Shown here one piece after another: positions 54,616-64,000 of a stretch of 64,000 nt of DNA. How positions within the stretch are numbered: position 1 is the first letter of the stretch; each line of letters opens with the position of its first letter. The stretch is from Kalmusia sp. IMI 367209 (taxonomy: Eukaryota; Ascomycota; Dothideomycetes; Pleosporales; Didymosphaeriaceae): the NCBI GenBank assembly GCA_027946365.1, contig JAPEUQ010000005.1, forward strand, positions 1,488,001 to 1,552,000. Direction: 5' to 3'. The notes beneath the pieces were generated by a model. That model made no database searches. It saw only the letters and a list, made by a program, of their open reading frames with translations, and was not told the origin of the DNA. Made by a program: the position numbers and the translations under genes.

Positions 54616-56247
54616 TCAGATCGATCCCTGGTCCATTTCCATGGGCCCGCCAGCGACTGTACCAGCTTCCGTTACAACCGAGTCGTCAGGAGGCCCAAGG
54701 ATAGCCGGATCTATGAGTTCGTCAATGATCGTATTCGCTTGCTCCGCTCCAGCTGACGTTCCTGGGAACGAGTGCATATAAGGATTCACGGTCTGGCCGG
54801 TAGTTATGCCCATTCCTGTTTGTGCATACGGTGAAAAGAGAGCCGAGCGGTTGGTCGCATCTGTGGGATCATTAACAGCCCTGCCCGATTCTTCTGCTAT
54901 AGCTGATGACATTCCAATTGGCGCTTGCACAGATAGGCCACCAAGATCTATTCCTGCTTGATCCCTTACAATTGGCATCTCGTGCGACGCGCTCACAGGT
55001 GCATCGCTCGGATCGAAGTGTACACGTGGGGTATCCTGGGGCCAGTGCTTCTCGTCGAAATGAGGCCCAGCATCCCTTACGTTGTTTTCCAACAGGTCAT
55101 CGCAGATTGCACAACGTCCAAAACGCACGAGAAACTCTACCCATAGTTGACGTATCTTATCCGCACCTACCGGCTCTGAGATAGCGGCGATGTCGTTGCT
55201 CACCTGGTCCCAGATCCGGGCAAGTTCTCTCAATGGGCCTGGCGTGTCTCTGTTCTCGAAGAATCTACCGGGAGGGTAGTCTTCGAATTCCTCACTGAGA
55301 ATGCGCTCAATCAGCCTCGCAAGTCCTCTGCTGTAAGCGGCACGATAATGGTCACCGTCGAGTTCGGTATCCATCCAGGAACTATGTAGTCCCGCGTTGG
55401 TGAGCGAGTGCATCAAGTTGGCCACCGTAAGAAAAGAGTAGCTTGCCAGAACGGACGTCTTCGCCACGACTCCCGCCATGATGCAATGGGGCGGCAAGCG
55501 CAAGCCTTCTCCGGCCAATTGCCCAAGCATCACGCCGCCCTCAAGCTCTTCTCTAACATCGAATAAGTTGCGGATTTTACCCTGCGCGAAGTTGTTGTAG
55601 GCTTGTTGTAAAGTGGCGAGGTTGTGCTGCGTGGGCGGCCAAATGACCCATAGTATCTCACCCGTAAGTAAAGCGGAATAGCTGGTTGTCTCGTTGTGAT
55701 GCTCAACCGTGAGGAGAGTGTCACAAGGGAAGACGGAACACGTTATCGGCTGCTCCATCATTACCCCTTTACCCGGTATGTTTTTCTTTGCGGCTAGCTG
55801 GTCCAGCATCTGCGAAGGCAAGTTTGAAATGTACCCCGGGCCGGTGAAACGTGGATTCTCAATGTTGTTGACTAGCTCTAGGGCCGCAGCGTTTCCGTTC
55901 GCAATACTATTAGGTTCTTCTGCCCCCCAAGTCATCGAGAAGTGGCGTGCACCGCCTCCTGGTGCTTTCCTGAGGTCATCCTGTAAGATGTTCTTTACAT
56001 CATCGAGCGTGCCGTAGTTGGGGGGATTCTGGTCCACCCAGAATGGCGACATCTTGCGGCCAATGTTGGGAACGTCAGTGTAACCACGCTCTTTCCAAGC
56101 CTTCGTGAAATGATCGGACTTGTGCGCATGCACTTTGCCGCTGTCGAATAGATCTTTAAAGAAGTCCATGTTTGAGGAGCTGTAGTCATTCATGAACTTG
56201 GTTAAGTTGATCTTCGTTGTGATACGCGTTTCGGGGCCTTTAACCAT
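54616..56247 (-). CDS. JmjC/cupin-like protein, uncharacterised (543 aa)
   Basis: A single frame of 543 residues from Met at 56247. The middle (about 85-300) looks like a JmjC-type double-stranded beta-helix: FSMTWGAEEPNS, then VEHHNETTSYSALLTGEILWVIWPP, which resembles the first metal-binding strand pair (H-x-[DE]), and LPPHCIMAGVVAKTSVLASYSF, where the second His and the jelly-roll strand would be. Known JmjC proteins hydroxylate or demethylate proteins using Fe(II) and 2-oxoglutarate; whether this one binds iron is uncertain. The C-terminal 150 residues are disordered and rich in Asp, Pro and Ser, and contain an isolated CAIC pair. No signal peptide. The start may lie further upstream through an unseen exon. 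Confidence 0.65.
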   Translation of the reverse strand: MVKGPETRITTKINLTKFMNDYSSSNMDFFKDLFDSGKVHAHKSDHFTKAWKERGYTDVPNIGRKMSPFWVDQNPPNYGTLDDVKNILQDDLRKAPGGGARHFSMTWGAEEPNSIANGNAAALELVNNIENPRFTGPGYISNLPSQMLDQLAAKKNIPGKGVMMEQPITCSVFPCDTLLTVEHHNETTSYSALLTGEILWVIWPPTQHNLATLQQAYNNFAQGKIRNLFDVREELEGGVMLGQLAGEGLRLPPHCIMAGVVAKTSVLASYSFLTVANLMHSLTNAGLHSSWMDTELDGDHYRAAYSRGLARLIERILSEEFEDYPPGRFFENRDTPGPLRELARIWDQVSNDIAAISEPVGADKIRQLWVEFLVRFGRCAICDDLLENNVRDAGPHFDEKHWPQDTPRVHFDPSDAPVSASHEMPIVRDQAGIDLGGLSVQAPIGMSSAIAEESGRAVNDPTDATNRSALFSPYAQTGMGITTGQTVNPYMHSFPGTSAGAEQANTIIDELIDPAILGPPDDSVVTEAGTVAGGPMEMDQGSI

Positions 56248-56813
56248 CTTGAACACGTCGACCTACGCGTCGAGCCTTCCAGCAGCGTTAAGTCGCCATT
56301 ATCGGTGCAAATTGGAGGGGTTTGGAATAGGAGTCTAGTTTGAGTCTTACCTTACGTGTGGTGAGCGGCTGAGTGCGATGAGGGATTGTGTTGGCGGAGT
56401 CTGGTGTCTCTTGTAGCACTAGAAAGCTACTACTGTTCCACGAACTAAACGATCCTAATTCAGTAAGAAGCTTATACGGCGCGTAAAACAACACAACAAA
56501 ACAACCACGGTGGGTAATGTTGGATTGTGGGTAGACTTGCAGTGTAGGGACCGCTGCTGGCTGGCGCTCTTCTATTTGAAGTGCAGCGGGCCGTTGCCAG
56601 GGCGCATTTAGCAAATCGCTTGATCATCTCATCTGACTTTTCACATTCACTGTTCACCACCAAACCGCTTGATCTAGCCTTCTATTTAGGTTAGCGTGAT
56701 GATTTGGCCTACGTGATGACCTACTTACCATCAAACGCAGGCGCGCCTCCCACCCGAAACCCTCTACAAGCTCAACGCAATACACTTTACTAGAAGTCTC
56801 AACGTCTACAGAT
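56248..56813. other. Divergent promoter region
   Basis: Between the JmjC-like gene and the next plus-strand gene. Frames here could hide a 5' exon of the JmjC-like gene, but none is convincing. Confidence 0.5.
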
Positions 56814-57910
56814 ATGGCGTCACCCAGTAAGTTCCCGCTCTTGTTGTCAATAGATCGCGTTTAGTATCGATACTGACTTGTTTGCAGCTGTAGGCTGTAT
56901 CTCGGTTGAAACGCCTTCTGGTTCGCACAGCGAAACAGCGCTCGTGACATCCGCAAGTGTGGCTTCACCTGGTCAGTAGACTCCCAAAGATTTCTGGACA
57001 CAAGCACAAGGACCACCCATGAACTATGTCTTTCTATCTTCAACATACACACTGACTGCGCTACCTCACAGCTACGGACTTCTTTTCCCTGAAAATACAT
57101 CCTGACCCCGATGGTCCTACACCCTATCGAACTGCTCGGAAATCCGGTAACGTTCTACTATATCTACCTCGCGAGCTACGCGATGAGCTCTATGAGGTCC
57201 ATTCTAGAATCGAGATTGAGACCACCGCGCCAAAAGCAATCGAAAACCCGAACGCCGACTACAAGCCAGCGGCCTTGATGCAAGCGTGCAAGCAAATGTG
57301 GCTTGAGATCGAACGCTGCTGGTTGAAAAATCACACCTTCGTGGTCGACGACCCCAGCAGCATCTGCAAATTGATGTCATGGCTCGATTCGAAGAAGCGC
57401 TTCGATCCCTACCAATATATCGAGCACCTAGCAATCGTTGATTACGATGGTTACGAAATCATATATGGAAACCCGCTCTACGAACGTTGCCGACATATTC
57501 AACGTTTAGATATTGCCATCTCTCCTGACGATCTTGTCGATTTTGCTATCACGGACATTGACACACTTGATCCTCGACGCTTATTCAAATGCTGCAAGCA
57601 AATGCGGCAATTAAGAATACATATTCACACCGCTTATGATGATAGTCGCGCCGGTGGTCTCTTTCCGACTGAGACAACGACCAACTATCACAAAAAAGTG
57701 ACACGAGCAGTATCGAGTATCGCAGACTGGTTCGAAACAGGCTTCAAGGAGAACGACACAAAAGTTGTTGTATCTTGTATTTGGTTCAGAAAACAGATGT
57801 GCGCTTCTGTTTTCTATTCTCCTTCGATATTTGGGAAGCTACTTGATTTTGATCGTGGTTGCACAAGCAAATTTGACCGCTGCATGTCTTGCAACCACAA
57901 CGACTTCTAA
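56814..57910 (+). CDS. Uncharacterised fungal protein with an F-box-like LPRELRDELY motif (311 aa)
   Basis: Three exons: a 13-nt first exon 56814..56826, then 56888..56971 and 57072..57910; introns of 61 and 100 nt with GTAAGT/GTCAGT donors. The product has 311 residues. After about 45 polar residues comes the segment LLYLPRELRDELYEVHSR, the pattern that opens many fungal proteins of F-box or 2EXR-like type, followed by alpha/beta sequence with RTxx/MQACKQMWLEIERCW and ERCRHIQRLDIAI, as in these families. No catalytic motif or membrane segment. Such genes are abundant and fast-evolving in Pezizomycotina and their roles are mostly unknown. The very short first exon makes the start codon the least certain part. 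Confidence 0.65.
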
Positions 57911-58827
57911 TCCGACCTTGAAAAGCTGGAACAATGCAGTTGGGATTACTCCGTCAACATTCAATGGCAAATACTTGTTGTATCCACGACAACTTGGATT
58001 ACAACTCTCAACGTGCCTGGAGGTGCGGAATTTCAAAGAGTTTCATGGAAGCTACTATCGTGTTCAAAGGGCAGTGTAAGGAGTTTGATGCAACAACTTT
58101 CGGTGTCTACTTTACACCCATGAAGCGGTTCTCAATTTTTTTCTTATTCTCTTCGGGGTTTCTCTTGATTTTTCTACTGCGAATCTAGAGGTAGCTAAGG
58201 ACAAGTCCACAGCATTTGGTCCCAGTTGAACTGCACGAAAGTGGTAAGGTCTTCTCACTACAGCATTGGTATCCGTTTGTACTTTCACCTACCACGATTC
58301 ATCCAAGATAACTGAATCAAACACTCGCCCTTTCCTTACGCTTCTTTGTTGTTGCTATTGGCCAATCTTTAGGTTTCACTACTCTCTGAATCAGTAAATC
58401 TGTGACCTCCTTCTCAAAGCTTTGCGACGAAGGCAAAATGAACACTCACCCTTAAAAATCACCCAGCTAGCCTTTTAAAGCATCATAAACGTCATCATCA
58501 ATCAAACAATCCCCCTGCGAAACTACCCACCAAGTTTATCACCTTCCACCCCACCTACGTTAAAACCTACCTTGCGTTTGTGTCCCGCGGCGACTTACTT
58601 CTCCAGTCTTGTTGGGGTGAGTCGATAATATGAAGCTCATTCTAGCATATAGAAATATTATCTCATAGTTCGATGATTACTCGACGGTGGCTTTGTAGCC
58701 AAATCACAATACAGAAAAAGTTTTGATGGGGCGTTGGTGACTTGATCATTGAATCATATATAAATTTTTTAACGTGTACAACAGAACGGAAGTTTTCCTT
58801 TCCCTGCTCTTATTGTGAGAAGATCGC
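57911..58827. other. Intergenic between convergent genes
   Basis: T-rich around 58130-58190. The remaining plus-strand frames lack support. No gene seen. Confidence 0.5.
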
Positions 58828-59616
58828 TTATGCGGTGATCTTAGTCTTGATGAAAGCCAAAGCCTGCGAGCCGTACTTGTTAACGTACTGCTGGTGCGAG
58901 TTGGCATCATTGCCGTTGCAGCAGTAGGGATCGGTAGAGTCGCAATACGACTTGATAATGCTTGTGCTGGCGGGAGAGCACGTGAATCCTGCGGGACGGG
59001 CAGCGAACTGTAGAGAATCAGAATCAAATGTTCGTAGAGAGACTACAGAATAAGGGTCACGTACGCCTTGCGCTGTGCAGGTGCCAACGTTGTATGGCAG
59101 ACCAGCGCGGTTGTGTGGGTCGCCCATGAAGATAGCTGCCTTGACTGAGTTGAGAGCGGCGCCGGTGAGGGTAGCGCCAGCACCTCCGCAGAGGGCGTTG
59201 TCCATGATTTGGCCACCCTGAAAAAGTCAGCAAAAATTTTCTTGGCTCATGTTGAGAGGCCATACCTGTGAGTAGCCGATGAGGACGATCTGCGTGCTTG
59301 GGCACTTCTGGTTGTAGGCAGTCACAGCCTTGACAACAGCAGCAGTGCCCTGGGTGGCGGAGTTCTCGTAGCTGACACCACCGCAGGAAGACTGTCCACC
59401 GCACGCTGGGTAAACAATGGCTTCAGAGCCAGTACCGGGGTAGGCAGCGACAACCTGGTTGACAAGGCCACCAGCGGTGCCATAACCAGGACCAACAGTC
59501 GTCTCGCGGGCGCCGAAGACATAGACCTTAGGACAGCTCTGCCTCTCAGCGATTTCGACTGGGTTGGCGGCGGCGAGGCCGGCAAGGGAGAGAGCGGCGG
59601 CAGCGGTGAACTTCAT
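58828..59616 (-). CDS. Carbohydrate esterase family 5 (acetyl xylan esterase/cutinase-like)
   Basis: Three minus-strand exons, 59616..59266, 59217..59065 and 59007..58828, give 227 residues; introns of 48 and 57 nt, both phase 0. A signal peptide (MKFTAAAALSLAGLAAA) and short propeptide ending in a possible Arg site (EIAERQ) precede the fold. The alpha/beta-hydrolase nucleophile is in GYSQGG (Ser116), with Asp194 in CDSTDPYCC and His206 in NSHQQYV completing the triad. Cysteine positions (CPKVYVFGARETT, CGGQSSCGG) match CE5 acetyl xylan esterases such as Trichoderma Axe2 more than short cutinases. The enzyme would remove acetyl groups from xylan outside the cell, complementing GH30 and GH12 activity. 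A TATA candidate is 94 nt upstream. Confidence 0.92.
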
Positions 59617-61085
59617 TTTGACTGTCGTTGTCTGGTGTTTGGTCTGCTGTCGATGTCGTTGAGATGCTGAATCTGCTGTAGACTTCTTTCCTGGCCTGAT
59701 CTCGAGGCGTATATAAAGACGATGTTGTGTGAAGCTTTACCACCGGTCTTTAGGCAGAATTGCTTCAGGTCTAAAACACAGTTAATTCGATCAGAGGGGT
59801 TGGTAGTACATTTTCGCAGCTAGTAAGAGGCTTATCCCTTTCATCCGTTCAGTGCAATCTATTCGTAGCCTTGCAATGTTAGATGTACAGGGGTCGGGTG
59901 GGTACAGGCGATCCGATTCTGGGGTGCATATAAGAGCCGACCGGGAAACGCAAAACACGCAGCGACCAAATGAATAACCGTTAGCGTATTAAAGCCGGCA
60001 CATCCTAGCCCAGATATACGTAGTTGCATCTCTTCTGGTCTTTCATATCCTCGGGCTGAAGGTAGCGAGGTGGCTAAAAGGATGTACAGGACACAGTTCC
60101 CGGTCAAACTGAGATGGAGGGCTGCGGGGTGAACCGGGTGTCAAAAGCTTGTATGAGAGCCGCATGTCCAGTTACGAATTAAATTGGAGACACAAGTGTC
60201 GAGAACGGACCTAGTCGAATGTTGTTCCATGTTTCCTGCAAAAGCGAAACGCCGAAACAAGCGTGGCGAGAGAGCCGAGCTTAATTACAGCGCATAGTAA
60301 TACAGAGTAGTGTTCAGGCCACCAGACAGATTTGGAGATGTCATGTGAGGGCATTGGCTCGAAAGGTGATAAATTTAATTTCTACGAAACCAGATCATGC
60401 GTTTCGAAACGCTAGTGGGTCCGCATCGGTCCCGCGTACACACGCGTAGGAGAACGAAGATAAGGAATTGAGAATAGGATGCGATCATGAAACAACGTTT
60501 TTCGTGGGAGATGCGAAGGAAGGCCAGCAAAGCTAGATAGAAAATCACATTTACGTCAGCGCGACTTTTCGTGAGCATGGGCTCAATTCATCGTTGCTGT
60601 CACATGACATGACTTGGCACATATATAGCGAGCTCCACTAGCGTCATACCCACTATCATCATGTTTCTACAGTCCTCTGACAGTTTCTCTGCATCTCACC
60701 TCTTCATTCATAGATCGTGTACATATGCATCGCCTTCACATGTTGTCTGATGGCAGAATATCTAAGGAGAAAACAATATCCAATATTCTTGACCTTAAGA
60801 TGATATTACAACATAGTAAGCGTGCGTAAAGTCTAGAGGTGAGACACCAGTCAGCTTGTCGCCACCGCAAAACCCAGAAACACGCCATACTATCACATAT
60901 CCCATACATCTCACATGCCTCCGATACCGGTGCACCACATCAACGCAGAGTTCCGCCCATACCAAAAAGCAGGCAACAATAGCATCCCGGAACATCAACT
61001 CACCTCACGGGTCTCGGCTTCGATCGTATACTCGCAAATGACTCTTCCATTCGTCGTATGCCTCGTTTAGCAACAAGGAACCCAA
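59617..61085. other. Intergenic
   Basis: CE5 promoter and a long stretch without credible genes or repeats. Confidence 0.5.
59710..59717 (-). promoter_or_regulatory. TATA-box candidate for the CE5 gene
   Basis: The palindromic TATATA core lies 94 nt upstream of the CE5 start on the minus strand. Confidence 0.4.
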
Positions 61086-61684
61086 TCACGTAGCTTCCTG
61101 TTTATTTGCCTGCCTCGCCACCGGTTGTTGTATACGATGGCCCGGATCGAGAATCTCGGTATACGTTCCTTCACAGTATTTGTGGCTTATTTGGGCGTGA
61201 GTTACACCGACACCGCCGTCTTGCTCACCGAAGCCTGTCTCACTTTTACAAACCGTCTTAGGCCGTAGTATTACACAAAAATAAAGCTTCAAGTTCAGAC
61301 ATGCTAGCCATCCTAAGATACTGTTGTTTGTATGTAAATAGCAGCACCCTTTAGGATCGTCACCGAGCTGCATTCCAAGCCCAAGAGTAGGATCATTGGA
61401 TCGCCCTTTAGGCGAAAGCTTGACCAACATTTGGAGTTGCTTCGATATGCGGGCAACCCAGTACTCCGGTCCCCTTCGATGCGAGGGCGCATGTCCAGGA
61501 TTCATCCACGTGCAAGATGCCTTTTTCTGACACCCATTCCAGATCTCCGGTTTACGGATGCAGGAACAACATGCAATGCGCAACTATTAGCGATTTTCTG
61601 ACATGCGCGGGCCCCAGCCCATAATTCCGGGTCGCGATCAAACCGAGACGAACATTTACATCCAATACAAATACAATCTCTCAT
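61086..61684 (-). pseudogene. Degenerate Cys-rich repeat locus (PE[ILY]W repeats)
   Basis: On the minus strand from an ATG at 61684 the frame reads MRDCICIGCKC, then RFDRDPELWAGARACQK. A second frame (61583..61086) carries CCSCIRKPEIWNGCQKK, then RRGPEYWVARISKQLQ. These three segments share an R..PE[ILY]W core; the first two also have Cys before and CQK after it. The frames are offset by two bases between about 61600 and 61570, with no workable intron. There is no signal peptide. The regular spacing makes chance unlikely, so I read it as a decayed or frame-broken gene built of short Cys-rich repeats; I do not recognise the family. Downstream residues up to the stop at 61086 are less regular. 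Confidence 0.4.
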
Positions 61685-62316
61685 TACAGCGTAGGACTTC
61701 GGTTTCACGGAATGGTGCTATACTCGCCACGCTCTAGCACGTGACCAACACGAGCTTCCTAAAGAAGCCAACACGAACGTGGCGTGTAAGTGGCTGCCCT
61801 TCGAAAGCGAATGGAATAGGGCCGAGTGGGCACACTGCGATTGGCGGTGTCAGCGTAGCCAAGGACGTGGAGAAAAAAATGTACTGTTTGTGTAACATAT
61901 ACCACGGCGACCGATGTGCTTATGCTGACATTTGACAGCTATGCCCTCGGTCGGCTCGTCCTCCAATCTCCCCGAACTCCTCGAAATTGAGGAGAAGATG
62001 AATGGGGATTGGAGGGAGGCGGCTATGTGTATTCACGCCGCCGTCGGTAAAATCTGCCTAGGAACAGTGACGCCACACTACCGTTTAACGAAGTGATGAC
62101 AGCTGAGCAGAGGCGGAGATGAAGGCGAGGCATACCTTTGATAGAGGCAGTTGTTCAGGCGGCCATGTATAAAAGCTAGACTCCTTCTCTTCGGTAAGTT
62201 TCTCTATCTGTACGCATCAAGGGGTGTCACAGGCCATCCTTTCTCTTTTCTTTTTCTCCTCTGAAAAGTCATTTGATCTATCTCTTTGCCTCTGCAGCAT
62301 AGCGTCGAAACATACC
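61685..62316. other. Promoter region of GMC oxidoreductase
   Basis: No gene seen. TATA box candidate at 62168 and a CT-rich stretch just before the ATG. Confidence 0.55.
62168..62175 (+). promoter_or_regulatory. TATA box of the GMC oxidoreductase gene
   Basis: TATAAAAG, about 140 nt upstream of the ATG at 62317 and followed by a pyrimidine-rich leader. Confidence 0.5.
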
Positions 62317-64000
62317 ATGGCTCCAGGCACTGCTACCCGTCTTTTGCTCCTTCTTGTGCCACTTTTCACATCTCCCGCCCTTTCCGGTATTCCCACAGAC
62401 CCAATCACTGGCCAGCAGCTCATTGGCGAGTCATTTGGCGTCCCTGGCGTAAATACCACCTACGACTACGTCATCGTTGGCGGCGGTACAGCAGGCCTCG
62501 TCCTTGCCAATCGCCTCTCAGACAGCAGCAATACTGTCGCGGTCATCGAAGCCGGTTCGTTCTATGAATTCAGCAATGGCAATATCTCTGCCATTCCACG
62601 CTATGTCTGGACAGGCACGGGCATGGATCTGTCTGATGCGAATCCGCTGGTTGACTGGATGTTCATGACGGAGCCCGAGGAGGGCTTCGGTGGCAAAAAG
62701 ATACATTATGCAAGAGGCCGTGCGCTAGGTGGAAGCTCCGCGAGGAACCATATCGGATATCAAAGGGGTACTAGGGGTAGCTACGATAAGTGGGCGAATG
62801 ATGTTGGTGATGATGGGTTCGCATGGGCGAACTTCCAGAAGTTCTTCGACAAGTCTATAACTTTCCACAAGGTGGACGCGTCCAAGAGAAGAGCTAACTC
62901 AACGCCACCAGCCGACCCTGCTGGAGAGAGCGCCACAAGCGGAGAGGTCTCGATATCGTACACAAACTATGTTGGCCCGTTCACAAGTTGGGCTTTGAGG
63001 GCTGTCAGAGCTTTGGGAATGAAGGCCATCCCAGGTTACATCGGTGGAGAACTGATTGGATCGAGTTGGGATATGCGTGCTGTTGACTCAAAGACCATGG
63101 TCCGCGACTCAGCAGAGACAGCATTCCTGAGGCCGGCATTGAAGCGTTCAAACTTGGTTGTATACACCAATACCATGGCCACAAAGATACTTTTCAATGG
63201 CACTCGAGCTGTTGGCGTGGAGCTGAACACGGTGGGCAAAGGGACTCAATTGATCGCGAATAAGGAGGTCATTCTCAGCGCAGGTGTCTTCCAGAGTCCA
63301 CAGCTATTGATGGTAAGCGGTATCGGTCCAAAAGCAACATTGAGCAAATATGGTATTCCAGTCATCGTTGACGCACCCGGGGTTGGACAAGGACTCCAGG
63401 TAAGCTTGCCTAACCAAGCAATCATCAGACATATCTGACTTTGAATAGGATCATCCAGCTGCTGCAGTGTATCGCAAGGTGAACACGCCCAGCTCGACGC
63501 AATTTAACACTGCAGCCAAGCGAGCTGCTGCCGATGCAGCCTTCCTGCAAGACGGAACTGGCGCATTGTCCGGCACTGGAGGCGAAATCATCGGCTGGGA
63601 AAAGGTCCCCCGCCGCTTGATATCCAAGAAGACGGCCGCAGACCTCGACGCTGCCGTGCCAAAAGACTGGCCTGACCTCGAGATTCTCGCCACAGAGGGC
63701 TACCCCGGCCCAGTGCCTCCTGATGGTGACGACTACGTTGGCATCGATATCGCCCTCGTCAATACTTTCTCACGTGGCACTGTCTCCATTTCCTCCGCCT
63801 CTACGCTCGACCCCCCAGTGATCCACATCAACTTCCTTAGTGACCCCCGCGATAAAGAAGTCCTAATCGCGGCCGTCAAGCGCGCGCGCGAGATCCTCGC
63901 TGACAAGACCCTCGCTCCGGTCTTAGTTGGCGCTGAAGTCGCTCCGGGTAATGCGACAACGTCAGATGACGATATTCTGGATTATATCCATCGCAGTGTG
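62317..64000 (+). CDS. GMC-family FAD oxidoreductase, secreted (3' end outside window)
   Basis: Exon 1 is 62317..63399 and exon 2 starts at 63449 and runs off the end; the 49-nt intron has a GTAAGC donor and an AATAG acceptor. 545 residues are visible. A signal peptide (MAPGTATRLLLLLVPLFTS) precedes the FAD-binding GxGxxG as YDYVIVGGGTAGLVLANRL (about residue 50) with the Glu of VAVIEAG closing the Rossmann strand. The GMC signature 1 region follows as GRALGGSSARNHIGYQRGT and signature 2 as LSAGVFQSPQLLMVSGIGP. The catalytic His-His/Asn pair lies beyond the window. Fungal relatives include glucose and aryl-alcohol oxidases and dehydrogenases that make or use H2O2 outside the cell; substrate cannot be decided here. 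Confidence 0.9.

Overview
This window is nuclear DNA of a filamentous ascomycete. The evidence is short phase-consistent spliceosomal introns (mostly about 45-100 nt, with GT..AG ends and CTAAC/CTGAC-like branch sites), widely spaced genes on both strands, and typical fungal families: Zn2Cys6 regulator, CFEM receptor, GH12/GH30/CE5 secreted enzymes, ADAM protease, and fungal AAA and ankyrin proteins. The set fits a plant- or litter-associated Dothideomycete, but that placement is inference. All spliced models were built by hand from reading frame, splice signals and family knowledge.

Layout. 1-20 kb: a 5'-truncated WDR62/MAPKBP1-like WD40 protein, acetyl-CoA synthetase, an ADAM metalloprotease with two frame breaks, a small hydrophilic protein, a secreted protein with three hevein-type chitin-binding domains, a large mitochondrial AAA ATPase and a GH12 glucanase. 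20-29 kb: a CFEM-Pth11-like receptor, a cytochrome P450, two small secreted six-cysteine proteins that look like diverged paralogues, and a membrane protein whose extracellular module seems to come from an exon duplication. 29-39 kb: a block resembling fungal accessory or NLR-like gene content: a DUF7025-type AAA ATPase, a DUF7708-type protein and a membrane-anchored ankyrin protein with one frame break. 40-45 kb: a Zn2Cys6 regulator transcribed divergently from a nitrilase with two frame breaks; their shared promoter carries CGG-type candidate binding sites. 45-64 kb: housekeeping genes (mitochondrial ribosomal protein bL28m, an SDR, SART1/Snu66, peptidyl-tRNA hydrolase 2), a GH30 hydrolase, a JmjC-like cupin protein, an uncharacterised protein, a CE5 esterase, a degenerate Cys-rich repeat locus and a GMC oxidoreductase cut off by the window end.

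Functional themes. The secreted enzymes (GH12, GH30, CE5, GMC oxidoreductase), the chitin-binding protein, the CFEM receptor and the small Cys-rich proteins suit a fungus that interacts with plant cell walls. The nitrilase and its divergent regulator look like a small nitrile- or cyanide-responsive unit.

The most notable observations are the unrecognised six-cysteine secreted pair near 26-27.5 kb, the exon-duplicated membrane protein at 28 kb, the PE[ILY]W Cys-repeat relic at 61 kb, and five apparent 1-2 nt insertions at or near short repeats in three otherwise well-formed genes. Those insertions mean either gene decay or assembly indels.
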